IMG/VR virus record: IMGVR_UViG_3300035698_004683
Location: 1 to 30,591 of that record
Length of the DNA stretch: 30,591 bases
Reading direction: 5' to 3' (one strand)
From: a virus
Made by a program: the position numbers and the translations under genes. Below are positions 5,702 through 12,820 of this stretch, one piece after another (the first letter of the stretch is position 1; every line of letters begins with the position of its first letter). The notes under the pieces are model-generated. The model was not told the origin of the DNA, did no database searches, and saw nothing but the letters and a program-made list of their open reading frames with translations.

Positions 5702-7708
5702 ATGAGAGCAACAAATATAAGCGGGCGCAATATAAAGGGCGTTCTTAATTTTAATCACGATCTGGATTCACTGAATCTGTTTACTGGGAAAAACCATCTT
5801 GGGAAAACGGCGAGACTAGACGCGCTTAAACTGGCGTTGCTTCAGTTTCATCCCGACTTTTCAAATTCGGAAAACAGCCACGCGGCACATTTTCAACTCT
5901 CGTCGGGCGCAAGCATGGAATGCGGCGTCGTAGTTGAGGACGAAACCGGCAAGCATAGCGGGCGGGTTAATCTATCTCAGAAAAAGATTAATGGGCCAAT
6001 CGAGCACGACAACCACCCGCTGCCAGAACATATTTTTAACGGGAAAATTGGCGGCGTTTGCTTAGATCCGCTTTCATATTTCGCACTAGGGCCAACAGAC
6101 AGGATGAGATATGTATTCGAACGCGCCACAATGCCGGAGGGGTTTACGGCTGAGAAGATCAAAGAGAGATTAGAAAAGATCGAGATTGATGGCCATGATG
6201 GCGAATTAGCAAAGAAGCATATTTTTGGCGGAGTAGTATATTTTCAAATCGGACAGACAACTGGAATGGATGATCTTTCCGGATGGATCTACGAAGGCAC
6301 AGAAAACCTGACAGATCCAACAGAATTTATTGAGAGAGTCATTTCCAATATGTCGGATTGTGCGAAGTCGGTTAAAGAAGAGACAGAAGTGGAAGAGAAA
6401 TACATCAAGAAGCTGGCTGCGGAAATGATTGGCGACATAAGCGGCAGCAACGCCGAAAGGCTCCAGAAAGAGCTTTTACAAGTCAATGCAGGCCGAGACA
6501 CGGCTATTTCAAACAAAGCCCGCCTGGAGGCGTCTGGCACGGTCCAGGAATACATCGAAGCACAGAATACAATTGCGGAACTTGAAAACCGGCTTGGGCA
6601 GTATCCGCCGGTTAACATTGCCGCGATTAAAGCCGAACTCAGAGAACTTGAATCTTCCATTGATGAAAACCGTTATGCGGAATTGTGCAAAAAGAATTCT
6701 GAGCTAACAGATTTAACCATCGCCGGGGGAAAACTAAAACATGAATGTGAGTTTATCCGGCAAGACATTTCTACACTGAATACACAGCTCAAAGAACTTG
6801 ATGAGGCAGATTCTTGCGAGTTTTGCGGGGCAAGTGAAGCCGGGTGGAAACTAAAAAACAGCACAGCAATCAGGAATAAAATTATCAAGCTTTCTGCCGA
6901 TCTGAAACCGCTTTCTATCGAGAGATGCGAAAAGCAAACAGAATACAAGGCACTTAAAAAAGAGGCGGATCTGGCACAGGTCGAGAACGAGAAAACCGAA
7001 CAGAAAAGAATCCGCGTTAGGAAAGTTTCGGAAAAGATTCTTGAGATCGAACGCAACGAACTGAAGCGCGATCGGATCTGGAAAGAGATTGAGGACGAAA
7101 AAAAGACCACCTTACCGGACGTAGAAAAGATTCAATCCATTGATGAAAACATACAAAAACATTCATCAAGGCAAACAGAAATAAACGAGAGCTTGAGGCT
7201 TATTGAAGTTGCCAAGAACAACCAAGCGAACGCGACAAAAGCGAACGACAAGCTAAACGTCATTGTCTATCGCCACACGTTGGTCGAGATGATCCGAAAA
7301 GAGTTGAAGGTGATTCAATCAGAAATGGTCAAGGCGGTATTTGATAGTGTATTGAAGCCGGCCAATGACATTGCAAAGGATTTCTTCAAAGGAAGGATTG
7401 AATATCGGGCGGGCGAGATTGGATATGTCCACCCAAGCGGCAAATTCATCATTGCAAAACTATGGAGCGGGACAGAAAAGGCCGTTGGATTTGCAGCGAT
7501 CGGAATTGGATTGGCATCAACGAGCAAATTTAGATTGCTTGTCATAGATGAATTACTTAGGCTTCATCCTGATTCTTTAAATGACATATTGGAGAAAATC
7601 GAGCAAGCACTTGAATCTGGACTGATTGACCAATTTATCGGCATAGCGCCGACACTGGACAATATTAACGTATCAAACAAATTCAAAATAATTGAGGTGA
7701 CAGAATGA
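5702..7708 (+). CDS. SMC/Rad50-like (SbcC-like) ATPase with zinc-hook CxxC
   Basis: 668 residues with the ABC-ATPase halves at the two ends. Walker A is GKNHLGKT (29-36); near the C-terminus are a signature-like WSGTEKA (588-594, in place of LSGGE) and Walker B RLLVIDE (611-617). The middle (~210-545) is mostly charged coiled coil broken at its centre by C372-EF-C375, positioned like the Rad50 zinc hook that joins two coils. It is shorter than SbcC (~1000) and so has a shorter coil. Rad50 proteins tether and process DNA ends with a nuclease partner; none is adjacent here. It lies between the SSB-like and UvrD-like genes, consistent with phage recombination or end processing. Confidence 0.8.
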   Translation: MRATNISGRNIKGVLNFNHDLDSLNLFTGKNHLGKTARLDALKLALLQFHPDFSNSENSHAAHFQLSSGASMECGVVVEDETGKHSGRVNLSQKKINGPIEHDNHPLPEHIFNGKIGGVCLDPLSYFALGPTDRMRYVFERATMPEGFTAEKIKERLEKIEIDGHDGELAKKHIFGGVVYFQIGQTTGMDDLSGWIYEGTENLTDPTEFIERVISNMSDCAKSVKEETEVEEKYIKKLAAEMIGDISGSNAERLQKELLQVNAGRDTAISNKARLEASGTVQEYIEAQNTIAELENRLGQYPPVNIAAIKAELRELESSIDENRYAELCKKNSELTDLTIAGGKLKHECEFIRQDISTLNTQLKELDEADSCEFCGASEAGWKLKNSTAIRNKIIKLSADLKPLSIERCEKQTEYKALKKEADLAQVENEKTEQKRIRVRKVSEKILEIERNELKRDRIWKEIEDEKKTTLPDVEKIQSIDENIQKHSSRQTEINESLRLIEVAKNNQANATKANDKLNVIVYRHTLVEMIRKELKVIQSEMVKAVFDSVLKPANDIAKDFFKGRIEYRAGEIGYVHPSGKFIIAKLWSGTEKAVGFAAIGIGLASTSKFRLLVIDELLRLHPDSLNDILEKIEQALESGLIDQFIGIAPTLDNINVSNKFKIIEVTE

Positions 7709-7911
7709 AAACCGAATACGAAAAACTTTACTTTGATGTCCATGACATCAAGCGGCCAAAGAAGAGCAGCTACAAAACGCAGAAGAAAAACGACACAAAG
7801 CGAATACGATATTTACTGGCACATTGTCGGATCTTGACACGAACGGGCGAGGAGATAAAATCGCGGCCAGAGATTGACATTTTAATTGAACTGGAAAAAA
7901 GAAAGGGCTGA
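7705..7911 (+). CDS. Small basic hypothetical protein (68 aa)
   Basis: ATG overlaps the stop of the Rad50-like gene (ATGA), so it is probably translated with it. The sequence is Lys/Arg-rich (SSYKTQKKNDTKRIRYLLAHCR) with a helical C-terminus (EIDILIELEKRK). No domain is recognised. It may be an accessory of the ATPase, by position only. Confidence 0.55.
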   Translation: MKTEYEKLYFDVHDIKRPKKSSYKTQKKNDTKRIRYLLAHCRILTRTGEEIKSRPEIDILIELEKRKG

Positions 7912-7912
7912 G

Positions 7913-8104
7913 ATGAGAAACTTTGATTATAAAATCGTTTATGGATTGGTCGCGAAAAACTTGATTTGGATTAGGTTCTTTTTAGGCCATTGGGGAATTT
8001 GCATCAAGCGAACGCCTCTCGTTTTTAGCGAAAGATACGGCTACAAAAAATATATTCCACTTCCCGGAGGATGGAGAATAGGATTTTTAAAGGCTTCAAA
8101 ATAA
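7913..8104 (+). CDS. Small conserved phage hypothetical (63 aa)
   Basis: The ATG at 7913 with AAAGGGCTGAG just before it is preferred to an upstream in-frame start at 7886. The body 'IRFFLGHWGICIKRTPLVFSERYGYKK' and 'GGWRIGFLK' resembles an unassigned phage family characterised by a 'LFSER.G' segment. It is basic and aromatic-rich and not clearly a membrane protein. Function unknown. Confidence 0.55.
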   Translation: MRNFDYKIVYGLVAKNLIWIRFFLGHWGICIKRTPLVFSERYGYKKYIPLPGGWRIGFLKASK

Positions 8105-8195
8105 AAACGAAGGCGAGGACTGAGGCACGAGCAACGCCAAAAGATTCAGCCTCAAATGAGTTTTTCAATGATTTCTTTAAAAACAAAGGGCTGAA

Positions 8196-8408
8196 ATGAA
8201 TCATCCATCAGTAAGCGCAAACGTCGATCAGATCATTGTCCAAAAAGGCGAAGTTCTGACCGTATATCTAAACAAAGCCGATCGACATCAATTAGATTCA
8301 CAGCAAATTGAGCTTCGGGTTTTGAGCGATGGCACACAACAGATGTTTGTTTGCAAATCTTTTATGAAGAATATCAAAACATTTAATAATTGGGATAAGG
8401 GCGAATGA
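8196..8408 (+). CDS. Hypothetical protein (70 aa)
   Basis: AAAGGGCTGAA precedes the ATG. The pattern is beta-rich (DQIIVQKGEVLTVYLNKADR, QIELRVLSDGTQQMFVC) with no catalytic or zinc motif. The stop overlaps the helicase start (ATGA), so it is co-translated with the helicase. The 91 bases before it hold no gene. Confidence 0.5.
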   Translation: MNHPSVSANVDQIIVQKGEVLTVYLNKADRHQLDSQQIELRVLSDGTQQMFVCKSFMKNIKTFNNWDKGE

Positions 8409-10060
8409 CACCAAACACAAACCAAACATCAGCAATACAGAGTGAGCACAAAAAGACTCTGGTTGTAGCGGGTCCGGGATCTGGGAAAACGTTCGTTCTC
8501 TGTTCGCGAATAATGAATCTGATTGAAAACGGAATTCCGCCCGAGCAGATTATTTGTATTACATTTACTAATGCAGCGGCCGGGGAAATCAATCGTCGCG
8601 TTGGTCAAAAGATTGGCTATGTCGGGACAATTCACGGATTCTGTTTAAATGAACTCAGGCGATATTCATCCAATCCGATTTTGAGCATATTTCCAGAGGA
8701 CGAAAAGGAATATTTTATTGGTCAATTAATCGAGAGATTACACCTTCAAAGAAAGACCACGGCTTCAAAAGTATTGAAAGCGATTGACAAGCCCGTAAGG
8801 CAACCACCGACAACTGAACAGATCGTCATTGGACACTATTACAAGGCGCTGAGAGAGGCCGGGAGCATAGACTTTGACCAAATGCTTAACCGGGCATTAG
8901 TTCTATTCTGTGTCGATAGAATACGGGAGGCCGTCAAGGAAAGATTTTCTCATTTACTGGTGGATGAGGTCCAGGACTGCAACGACATAGACTTTGACAT
9001 TTTCACTGTTATGGACATTGAAAACAATTTTTGCGTTGGAGATCCAGACCAATCAATTTTCGCTTTCAGGGGAAGCAACGTTGATAATATTGTAGCGTTA
9101 TCCAATTCAGAATATTGGCATACAATCACACTGGAAGACAACTACCGGAGCACTCCACAAATATGTGAAGCCGCGCAAAAACTAATTCATTTTAACATGA
9201 ACCGAATCGAAAAAGAAACGGTTTCTGTGCGGGATGGAGTAAAGTTTTACAATCCAGGGATTAAAAAATATCGAAACATGCAAGAAGAACAAAAATCTAT
9301 ATTGTTCGACATCAAAACATTTCTTGCAGACTTTGAACCAGAAGAAATGGCAATCCTGTTTCGGACAAACTATGCGCTTGAACGATATGACGAGTTTCTA
9401 AAACGTGAAGGAATTCCGACACGGCGCAAAACGCACGCGGATCAAGTTGACGGATTCGGGCTTGCAAAATTGGTCATAGACTGGATGGCAAACCCCCAAT
9501 CGGATGTTGTCACACAAATTCTTTTAAAACGCCTTCACGGCGAAGAGAAGGCCGCTCAATTCGCAAGAGAAGCAGCAAGTAAGATGTGCTCGATCAAGTC
9601 AGTGGCGTTTGTGGGCATGGCAGACGAATTTGTGATTGATGGTCTCCCGTTTATGCTGAGTGCTTTAAAAGTTTCACCGGAAGCAAGAAAACTGGTTTAT
9701 TCACAACTCGAACGCTTCAAAGAATCCGGCGGCACCGACATTGCAGATTTTTCAGTCTATCTAAGAATGGCCGAATCCGAGCAAGACAACGCCAAAGGAA
9801 TAAACCTCTTGACAATGCACGGCGCAAAAGGTTTAGAATTTAAAGTTGTATTCTTGCCGGGATTAAATCAAGTTACTATCCCGGCAGGAAAAAAGGATCT
9901 GGAGGCAATTGAGGAAGAAAGGCGTTTACTATACGTTGCGATGACGCGAGCAAAGGACTATTTAATAATGAGCAGCAGCGACTTTACTGACCTTGCATGG
10001 CGGAAAGGCGTGATGACACGACCAAGCATTTTTCTGAGAGAAATTAAAGGAGAGATTTAA
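8405..10060 (+). CDS. UvrD/PcrA/Rep-type superfamily 1A DNA helicase
   Basis: 551 residues with the full SF1A motif set: I AGPGSGKT (22-29), Ia CITFTNAAAGE (51-61), Ib TIHGF (75-79), II LLVDEVQD (184-191), III VGDPDQSIFAFRG (211-223), IV/IVa around ILFRTNYALE, V NLLTMHGAKGLEF, VI LLYVAMTRAKDY. These helicases move 3'-5' on single strands and remodel replication and recombination structures. It is shorter than UvrD/PcrA (650-750), mainly because the 2B region and the C-terminal tail are reduced. The start overlaps the upstream stop. It probably works with the SSB-like and Rad50-like proteins. Confidence 0.93.
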   Translation: MTPNTNQTSAIQSEHKKTLVVAGPGSGKTFVLCSRIMNLIENGIPPEQIICITFTNAAAGEINRRVGQKIGYVGTIHGFCLNELRRYSSNPILSIFPEDEKEYFIGQLIERLHLQRKTTASKVLKAIDKPVRQPPTTEQIVIGHYYKALREAGSIDFDQMLNRALVLFCVDRIREAVKERFSHLLVDEVQDCNDIDFDIFTVMDIENNFCVGDPDQSIFAFRGSNVDNIVALSNSEYWHTITLEDNYRSTPQICEAAQKLIHFNMNRIEKETVSVRDGVKFYNPGIKKYRNMQEEQKSILFDIKTFLADFEPEEMAILFRTNYALERYDEFLKREGIPTRRKTHADQVDGFGLAKLVIDWMANPQSDVVTQILLKRLHGEEKAAQFAREAASKMCSIKSVAFVGMADEFVIDGLPFMLSALKVSPEARKLVYSQLERFKESGGTDIADFSVYLRMAESEQDNAKGINLLTMHGAKGLEFKVVFLPGLNQVTIPAGKKDLEAIEEERRLLYVAMTRAKDYLIMSSSDFTDLAWRKGVMTRPSIFLREIKGEI

Positions 10061-10065
10061 GCATG

Positions 10066-10099
10066 ATTAATATTAATGTGATTTTACTTGACAATCACA
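10066..10099 (+). promoter_or_regulatory. Inverted repeats before the ribbon-helix-helix gene, candidate operator
   Basis: A perfect 12-base palindrome ATTAATATTAAT (10066-10077) is followed by TGTGATT (10077-10083) and its inverted copy AATCACA (10093-10099), nine bases apart. The second repeat encloses TTGACA (10088-10093), a possible -35; a -10 (TAGAAA at 10110) would leave almost no leader, so the promoter is doubtful. Ribbon-helix-helix proteins often repress their own genes through such repeats. AATCACA also occurs in the repeat at 5178. Confidence 0.4.
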
Positions 10100-10121
10100 C
10101 AAACATACATAGAAAGGAGAA

Positions 10122-10286
10122 ATGAAAATGGAAGAAGGATTTGTTAATCTTACCATCAGAATGAAAAAAGAGTTGATGGAAAAAATCGACTCAGCACGGT
10201 TTAAGGTCGCTGAAGGCTTTGAAATTAAGAAAGCCGAATTTGTGCGTCGGGCGATAGAAAAATTCATCAAAGAATTGGAAAAATGA
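10122..10286 (+). CDS. Ribbon-helix-helix (CopG/Arc-type) DNA-binding protein (54 aa)
   Basis: The short strand FVNLTIRMKKEL is followed by helix A (MEKIDSARFKVAEG) and helix B after the turn (IKKAEFVRRAIEKFIKEL), the classic RHH layout in which paired strands contact the major groove. A strong AGAAAGGAG ribosome site lies seven to nine bases before the ATG. It sits between the helicase and the replication initiator, directly behind inverted repeats, and so is a likely autoregulator of the replication operon. Its length is typical of Arc/CopG. Confidence 0.7.
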   Translation: MKMEEGFVNLTIRMKKELMEKIDSARFKVAEGFEIKKAEFVRRAIEKFIKELEK

Positions 10287-10351
10287 ATAAAAAAACCTAT
10301 GAAGAGTTAATAAAGATACCGGGAATCAGAGGGACACCCCAAGCGCTTTAA
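10283..10351 (+). CDS. Possible 22-residue leader peptide or microprotein
   Basis: ATG overlaps the TGA of the ribbon-helix-helix gene (ATGA) and the frame ends three bases before the initiator ATG, so ribosomes could pass from one to the next. The product runs from MNKKTYEELIKIPGI to a terminal TPQAL. It may serve only to couple translation of the initiator. No independent evidence that the peptide works. Confidence 0.3.
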   Translation: MNKKTYEELIKIPGIRGTPQAL

Positions 10352-10354
10352 ACG

Positions 10355-11044
10355 ATGCACCTTGGTTACATATCCCTTTACAGGAAGCTGTTGGACAACC
10401 CGAGGATAAAAGATCCTGATTGGTTGGCTGTATGGATCTATCTCCTGCTTAATGCCACTCATGCTGAATATGATGTTGTCTGGAATGGTGAACGAATTAC
10501 GCTAAGGCCCGGTCAGCTTATTACTGGAAGGCACGAAATATCAAAAAAAATGGGGGTGAATGGTTCAAAAGTATATAGATTACTAAAAAGGCTCGAAAGC
10601 GAACAACAAATTGAACAACAAACCTGCAACGTAAACTCCTTAATATCAATAACTAACTGGAAAGAATACCAGTTCACTGAACAGCATAGCGAACAACAAG
10701 TGAACAACGGGCGAACAACGGGTGAACATCCAGTGAACACTAACAATAATGTTAAGAATAATAATAATGGAAATAAGGATACCCCCATACCCCCTAAAAA
10801 AACAGTAAGGAAGAATTTTACAAAACCGGACACAAGCGAAACATTAATACTTTCAAGAGAGATGAACGTCCCAGATCAGGTTTGTTATGACTGTTACGAA
10901 TATTATGAATCGAACGGATGGAGGGTTGGAAGGAATCCGATGAAGGATTGGAAGGCAGCATTTAGAAGGTGGTTCAGGAAATACAAAGAAGACAACGGAA
11001 TGAATCGCACACAAACCACAACGGACTACTCAAAAGGATTTTAA
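10355..11044 (+). CDS. Replication initiator/primosome protein (lambda O / DnaD-like role)
   Basis: 229 residues. The N-terminal ~105 residues form a winged-helix domain; ITGRHEISKKMGVNGSKVYR (57-76) is its helix-turn-helix. An Asn/Gln-rich linker (109-141, incl. NNNVKNNNNGN) follows. The C-terminal part (157-212) holds 'CYEYYESNGWR...NPMKDWKAAFRRWFRKY', a segment common to DnaD/DnaT-like phage replication proteins. The linker-coding DNA contains the GAACAAC repeats described separately, as in lambda O. The DnaC-like gene follows four bases later, so the pair probably recruits host DnaB to the origin. There is no ribosome site beyond the preceding coupled frame. Confidence 0.75.
   Translation: MHLGYISLYRKLLDNPRIKDPDWLAVWIYLLLNATHAEYDVVWNGERITLRPGQLITGRHEISKKMGVNGSKVYRLLKRLESEQQIEQQTCNVNSLISITNWKEYQFTEQHSEQQVNNGRTTGEHPVNTNNNVKNNNNGNKDTPIPPKKTVRKNFTKPDTSETLILSREMNVPDQVCYDCYEYYESNGWRVGRNPMKDWKAAFRRWFRKYKEDNGMNRTQTTTDYSKGF
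10601..10778 (+). repeat. Iteron cluster plus AT-rich tract: putative replication origin inside the initiator gene
   Basis: Copies of GAACAAC(A/G)(A/G) start at 10601, 10613, 10679 (GAACAGCAT), 10691, 10702, 10713, 10724 (GAACATCCA) and 10735 (GAACACTAA). Spacing is 12, then 12, 11, 11, 11, 11 bases, close to one helical turn. Because 11 is not a multiple of three, the copies are read in different frames (Glu-Gln-Gln, Val-Asn-Asn, Arg-Thr-Thr, Glu-His-Pro), so the protein cannot explain the repetition. Right after the last copy comes an AT-rich stretch (~10740-10778, TAACAATAATGTTAAGAATA and on), a candidate unwinding element. The layout parallels ori lambda. Confidence 0.7.
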
Positions 11045-11047
11045 GCT

Positions 11048-11821
11048 ATGGACGAATTCAAAAAAATATCAGTTCCACACACCGGCTCGCCCGACCACCC
11101 GACTGGAGGGAAGTGCAAGATTTGCAAATGCGTTCTCCCTGAACCTTGGGGCGATCCTGAATCAATTGCGTTGAAGAAAAGGCTTGGGTTGATGATTCCG
11201 ATTACAACTTGCGACAAGTGCTATCGAGACTTGGCAGAAAACGAGATGAATAAAGCAAGCGAACAGGCGATGAAAGCAAGCGCCGATCAATGGGGAAGAG
11301 TATGCCCCGATGAATACAAAAAAGAGATCACGCTATCCATGATTGACTCAAAATCATATCATGAATCAGTTAAATGGCAATACAACTCAAGGGGACTTCT
11401 CCTTATCGGACCATCAGGAGAGGGCAAGACAAGGACGGTATGGAAAATCCTTAAACGGCAGTATCAGAACGGCAAGAGCTTCGAGTTTTATTCAGGCAAT
11501 GACTTTGGTAAGGTTGCCGCTCATGCAGCCCGCGAGGGTCAAGAGAGGGAGTTTACGCGCAACTTGACACATTACGTGGATATTCTTGTATTAGACGACC
11601 TTGGCAATGGGAAGATGACGCCTTTAATTGAATCAGAGTTGTTTGATATTATCGACAAGAGAATGAGCAATCATCGCCCGACCTTCGTAACAACTCAGTA
11701 TAATTCTGAATCACTGGCAGCGCGATTCCGGCTATCTCCAGAAATGACAGAAGCAATCACACGAAGGCTAAGAGAGAGTAGCAACGTGATTATATTTGGC
11801 AAGAGAACAACGAAGAGATAA
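11048..11821 (+). CDS. DnaC-like helicase loader ATPase
   Basis: 257 residues. The N-terminal region carries C23-x2-C26-x-C28 and C55-x2-C58, a probable zinc site. The AAA+ core has Walker A GPSGEGKT (121-128), Walker B DILVLDD (178-184) and a sensor I segment PTFVTTQYN; 'ITRRLRESS' near the end suits the arginine finger/sensor II region. DnaC/DnaI-type loaders open the DnaB ring and place it on the origin. It directly follows the initiator, the usual phage order. No phage DnaB-like helicase is present here, so it probably loads the host helicase. Confidence 0.85.
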   Translation: MDEFKKISVPHTGSPDHPTGGKCKICKCVLPEPWGDPESIALKKRLGLMIPITTCDKCYRDLAENEMNKASEQAMKASADQWGRVCPDEYKKEITLSMIDSKSYHESVKWQYNSRGLLLIGPSGEGKTRTVWKILKRQYQNGKSFEFYSGNDFGKVAAHAAREGQEREFTRNLTHYVDILVLDDLGNGKMTPLIESELFDIIDKRMSNHRPTFVTTQYNSESLAARFRLSPEMTEAITRRLRESSNVIIFGKRTTKR

Positions 11822-11855
11822 AGCGACTAACCCAAATAATAAAGGAGATGAGCAA

Positions 11856-12068
11856 ATGAAAATGAACGAAGAAAAGGCACGGGAGATATTGGGCAGCAAG
11901 GGGATTGTCATAAATTCAAACGATGATCTTGAAAAAAACGAAGCAGCCGACGATTTCGTGTGTTGGTACCCTATAAGCCAATCCGTTTACCTGTCTTCCA
12001 ATTTCACCCCTGACGAACTCGAAGCAATTGCATGGTGGATGCGGAATAAGAAGAAATCCGACAAATGA
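11856..12068 (+). CDS. Hypothetical protein (70 aa)
   Basis: ATG at 11856 with AAAGGAG about ten bases before it; an ATG at 11848 opens only a two-codon frame. The first helix (NEEKAREILGSKGIVI) is followed by 'DDFVCWYPISQSVYLSSNFTPDELEAIAWWM', an aromatic-rich segment. No known motif. The stop overlaps the next start (ATGA). Confidence 0.6.
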   Translation: MKMNEEKAREILGSKGIVINSNDDLEKNEAADDFVCWYPISQSVYLSSNFTPDELEAIAWWMRNKKKSDK

Positions 12069-12229
12069 CGACAATATTTTTAATTTTGATGTGGTGTATA
12101 ATCGGCGGGCCATATGATGTTGATTTTATCGGGCCTATTCAAGTAGAACAATGCTGGGTTACAATCACGGCAGATCCGGTGCCGAGCATTCGACCGGAGC
12201 GCAAAACAAACAGACCAATTGACGATTAA
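12065..12229 (+). CDS. 54-residue protein with hydrophobic N-terminus
   Basis: ATG at 12065 overlaps the preceding TGA. Residues 4-14 (IFLILMWCIIG) are hydrophobic, like a short membrane anchor or signal peptide but without the usual basic start. The rest is polar and ends Arg/Pro-rich (IRPERKTNRPIDD). It may be membrane-associated. Function unknown. Confidence 0.45.
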   Translation: MTTIFLILMWCIIGGPYDVDFIGPIQVEQCWVTITADPVPSIRPERKTNRPIDD

Positions 12230-12239
12230 CAAAGCGAGC

Positions 12240-12482
12240 ATGACAACACAAAAAGAGTATAATAAATTAAAAAGTGTAACAATTAATAAGGTTGTAAGAA
12301 ATTGCGGGTTTGTGTATCAGGTTGGATATTATGACCCGAAGAACTCCGGTCAAATTATAAATGAAATTGTCCCACACTTGGCAGATGACGGAAGTTTGAG
12401 CTTGAGGTGTATGTCGGCAGGCCACACATTGATTGCCGATATAGATGCAAAATATATTGCGTCGATACATCCCGTGAAATAA
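12240..12482 (+). CDS. Hypothetical protein (80 aa)
   Basis: The ATG at 12240 lies 11 bases after the previous stop with AAAGCGAG before it; an in-frame TTG at 12219 would overlap the upstream gene and is less likely. Beta-rich (TINKVVRNCGFVYQVGYYD ... LSLRCMSAGHTLIADI). No domain recognised. Confidence 0.5.
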   Translation: MTTQKEYNKLKSVTINKVVRNCGFVYQVGYYDPKNSGQIINEIVPHLADDGSLSLRCMSAGHTLIADIDAKYIASIHPVK

Positions 12483-12508
12483 AACCTTGATTAACAAAAG
12501 GAAATAAA

Positions 12509-12820
12509 ATGAGCGGAGGACACTTTCAATATATGGATTCAAACTTTTCGCTAGTAGCAGACGAGATCGATGAATTGATTGAACAAAACGACAGCACAGT
12601 GAAAATTACTTTGTGGGGGGATGAACTTGGCAACCACTATTCCAAAGAAACGATTGATAAGTTTCGGCAAGCGTCAGCGGCTTGCAAGATGGCCGGGAGG
12701 ATGACACGGCGAATAGACTGGCTTGTTTCTGGTGATGACGGTGAAAACAGCTTTCATTCACGGTGGGATAAGGAAGCACGGCAGCAAAAACTTAGAGCGA
12801 ACAATAAAAAAGGAAATTAA
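12509..12820 (+). CDS. Conserved phage hypothetical, MSGGHF family (103 aa)
   Basis: It begins MSGGHFQYMDSNFSLVADEIDELI and later has 'MAGRMTRRIDWLVSGDDGENSFHSR', a signature recognised from a widespread unassigned family in phages and prophages (MSGGHFdY... RiDWLlSGDdGE.sF). Mostly helical; activity unknown. It ends one base before the next gene's ATG, whose ribosome site AAAAAAGGAAATTAA lies at its 3' end. Confidence 0.7.
   Translation: MSGGHFQYMDSNFSLVADEIDELIEQNDSTVKITLWGDELGNHYSKETIDKFRQASAACKMAGRMTRRIDWLVSGDDGENSFHSRWDKEARQQKLRANNKKGN

Noticed and set aside
6673-7110. 145-codon - strand frame in the Rad50-like gene
   Set aside because: Ser/Phe/Leu-rich complement of the Lys/Glu-rich coiled coil; no independent support.
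10077-10099. CRP or FNR site (TGTGA...TCACA)
   Set aside because: The halves are 13 bases apart between TGTGA and TCACA instead of six, so it does not fit CRP; kept only as a possible phage operator.
10741-10775. AAT-repeat slippage tract as simple protein low complexity
   Set aside because: The Asn-rich linker alone could explain the AAT run, but together with the out-of-frame iterons just before it the AT-rich origin reading is better.
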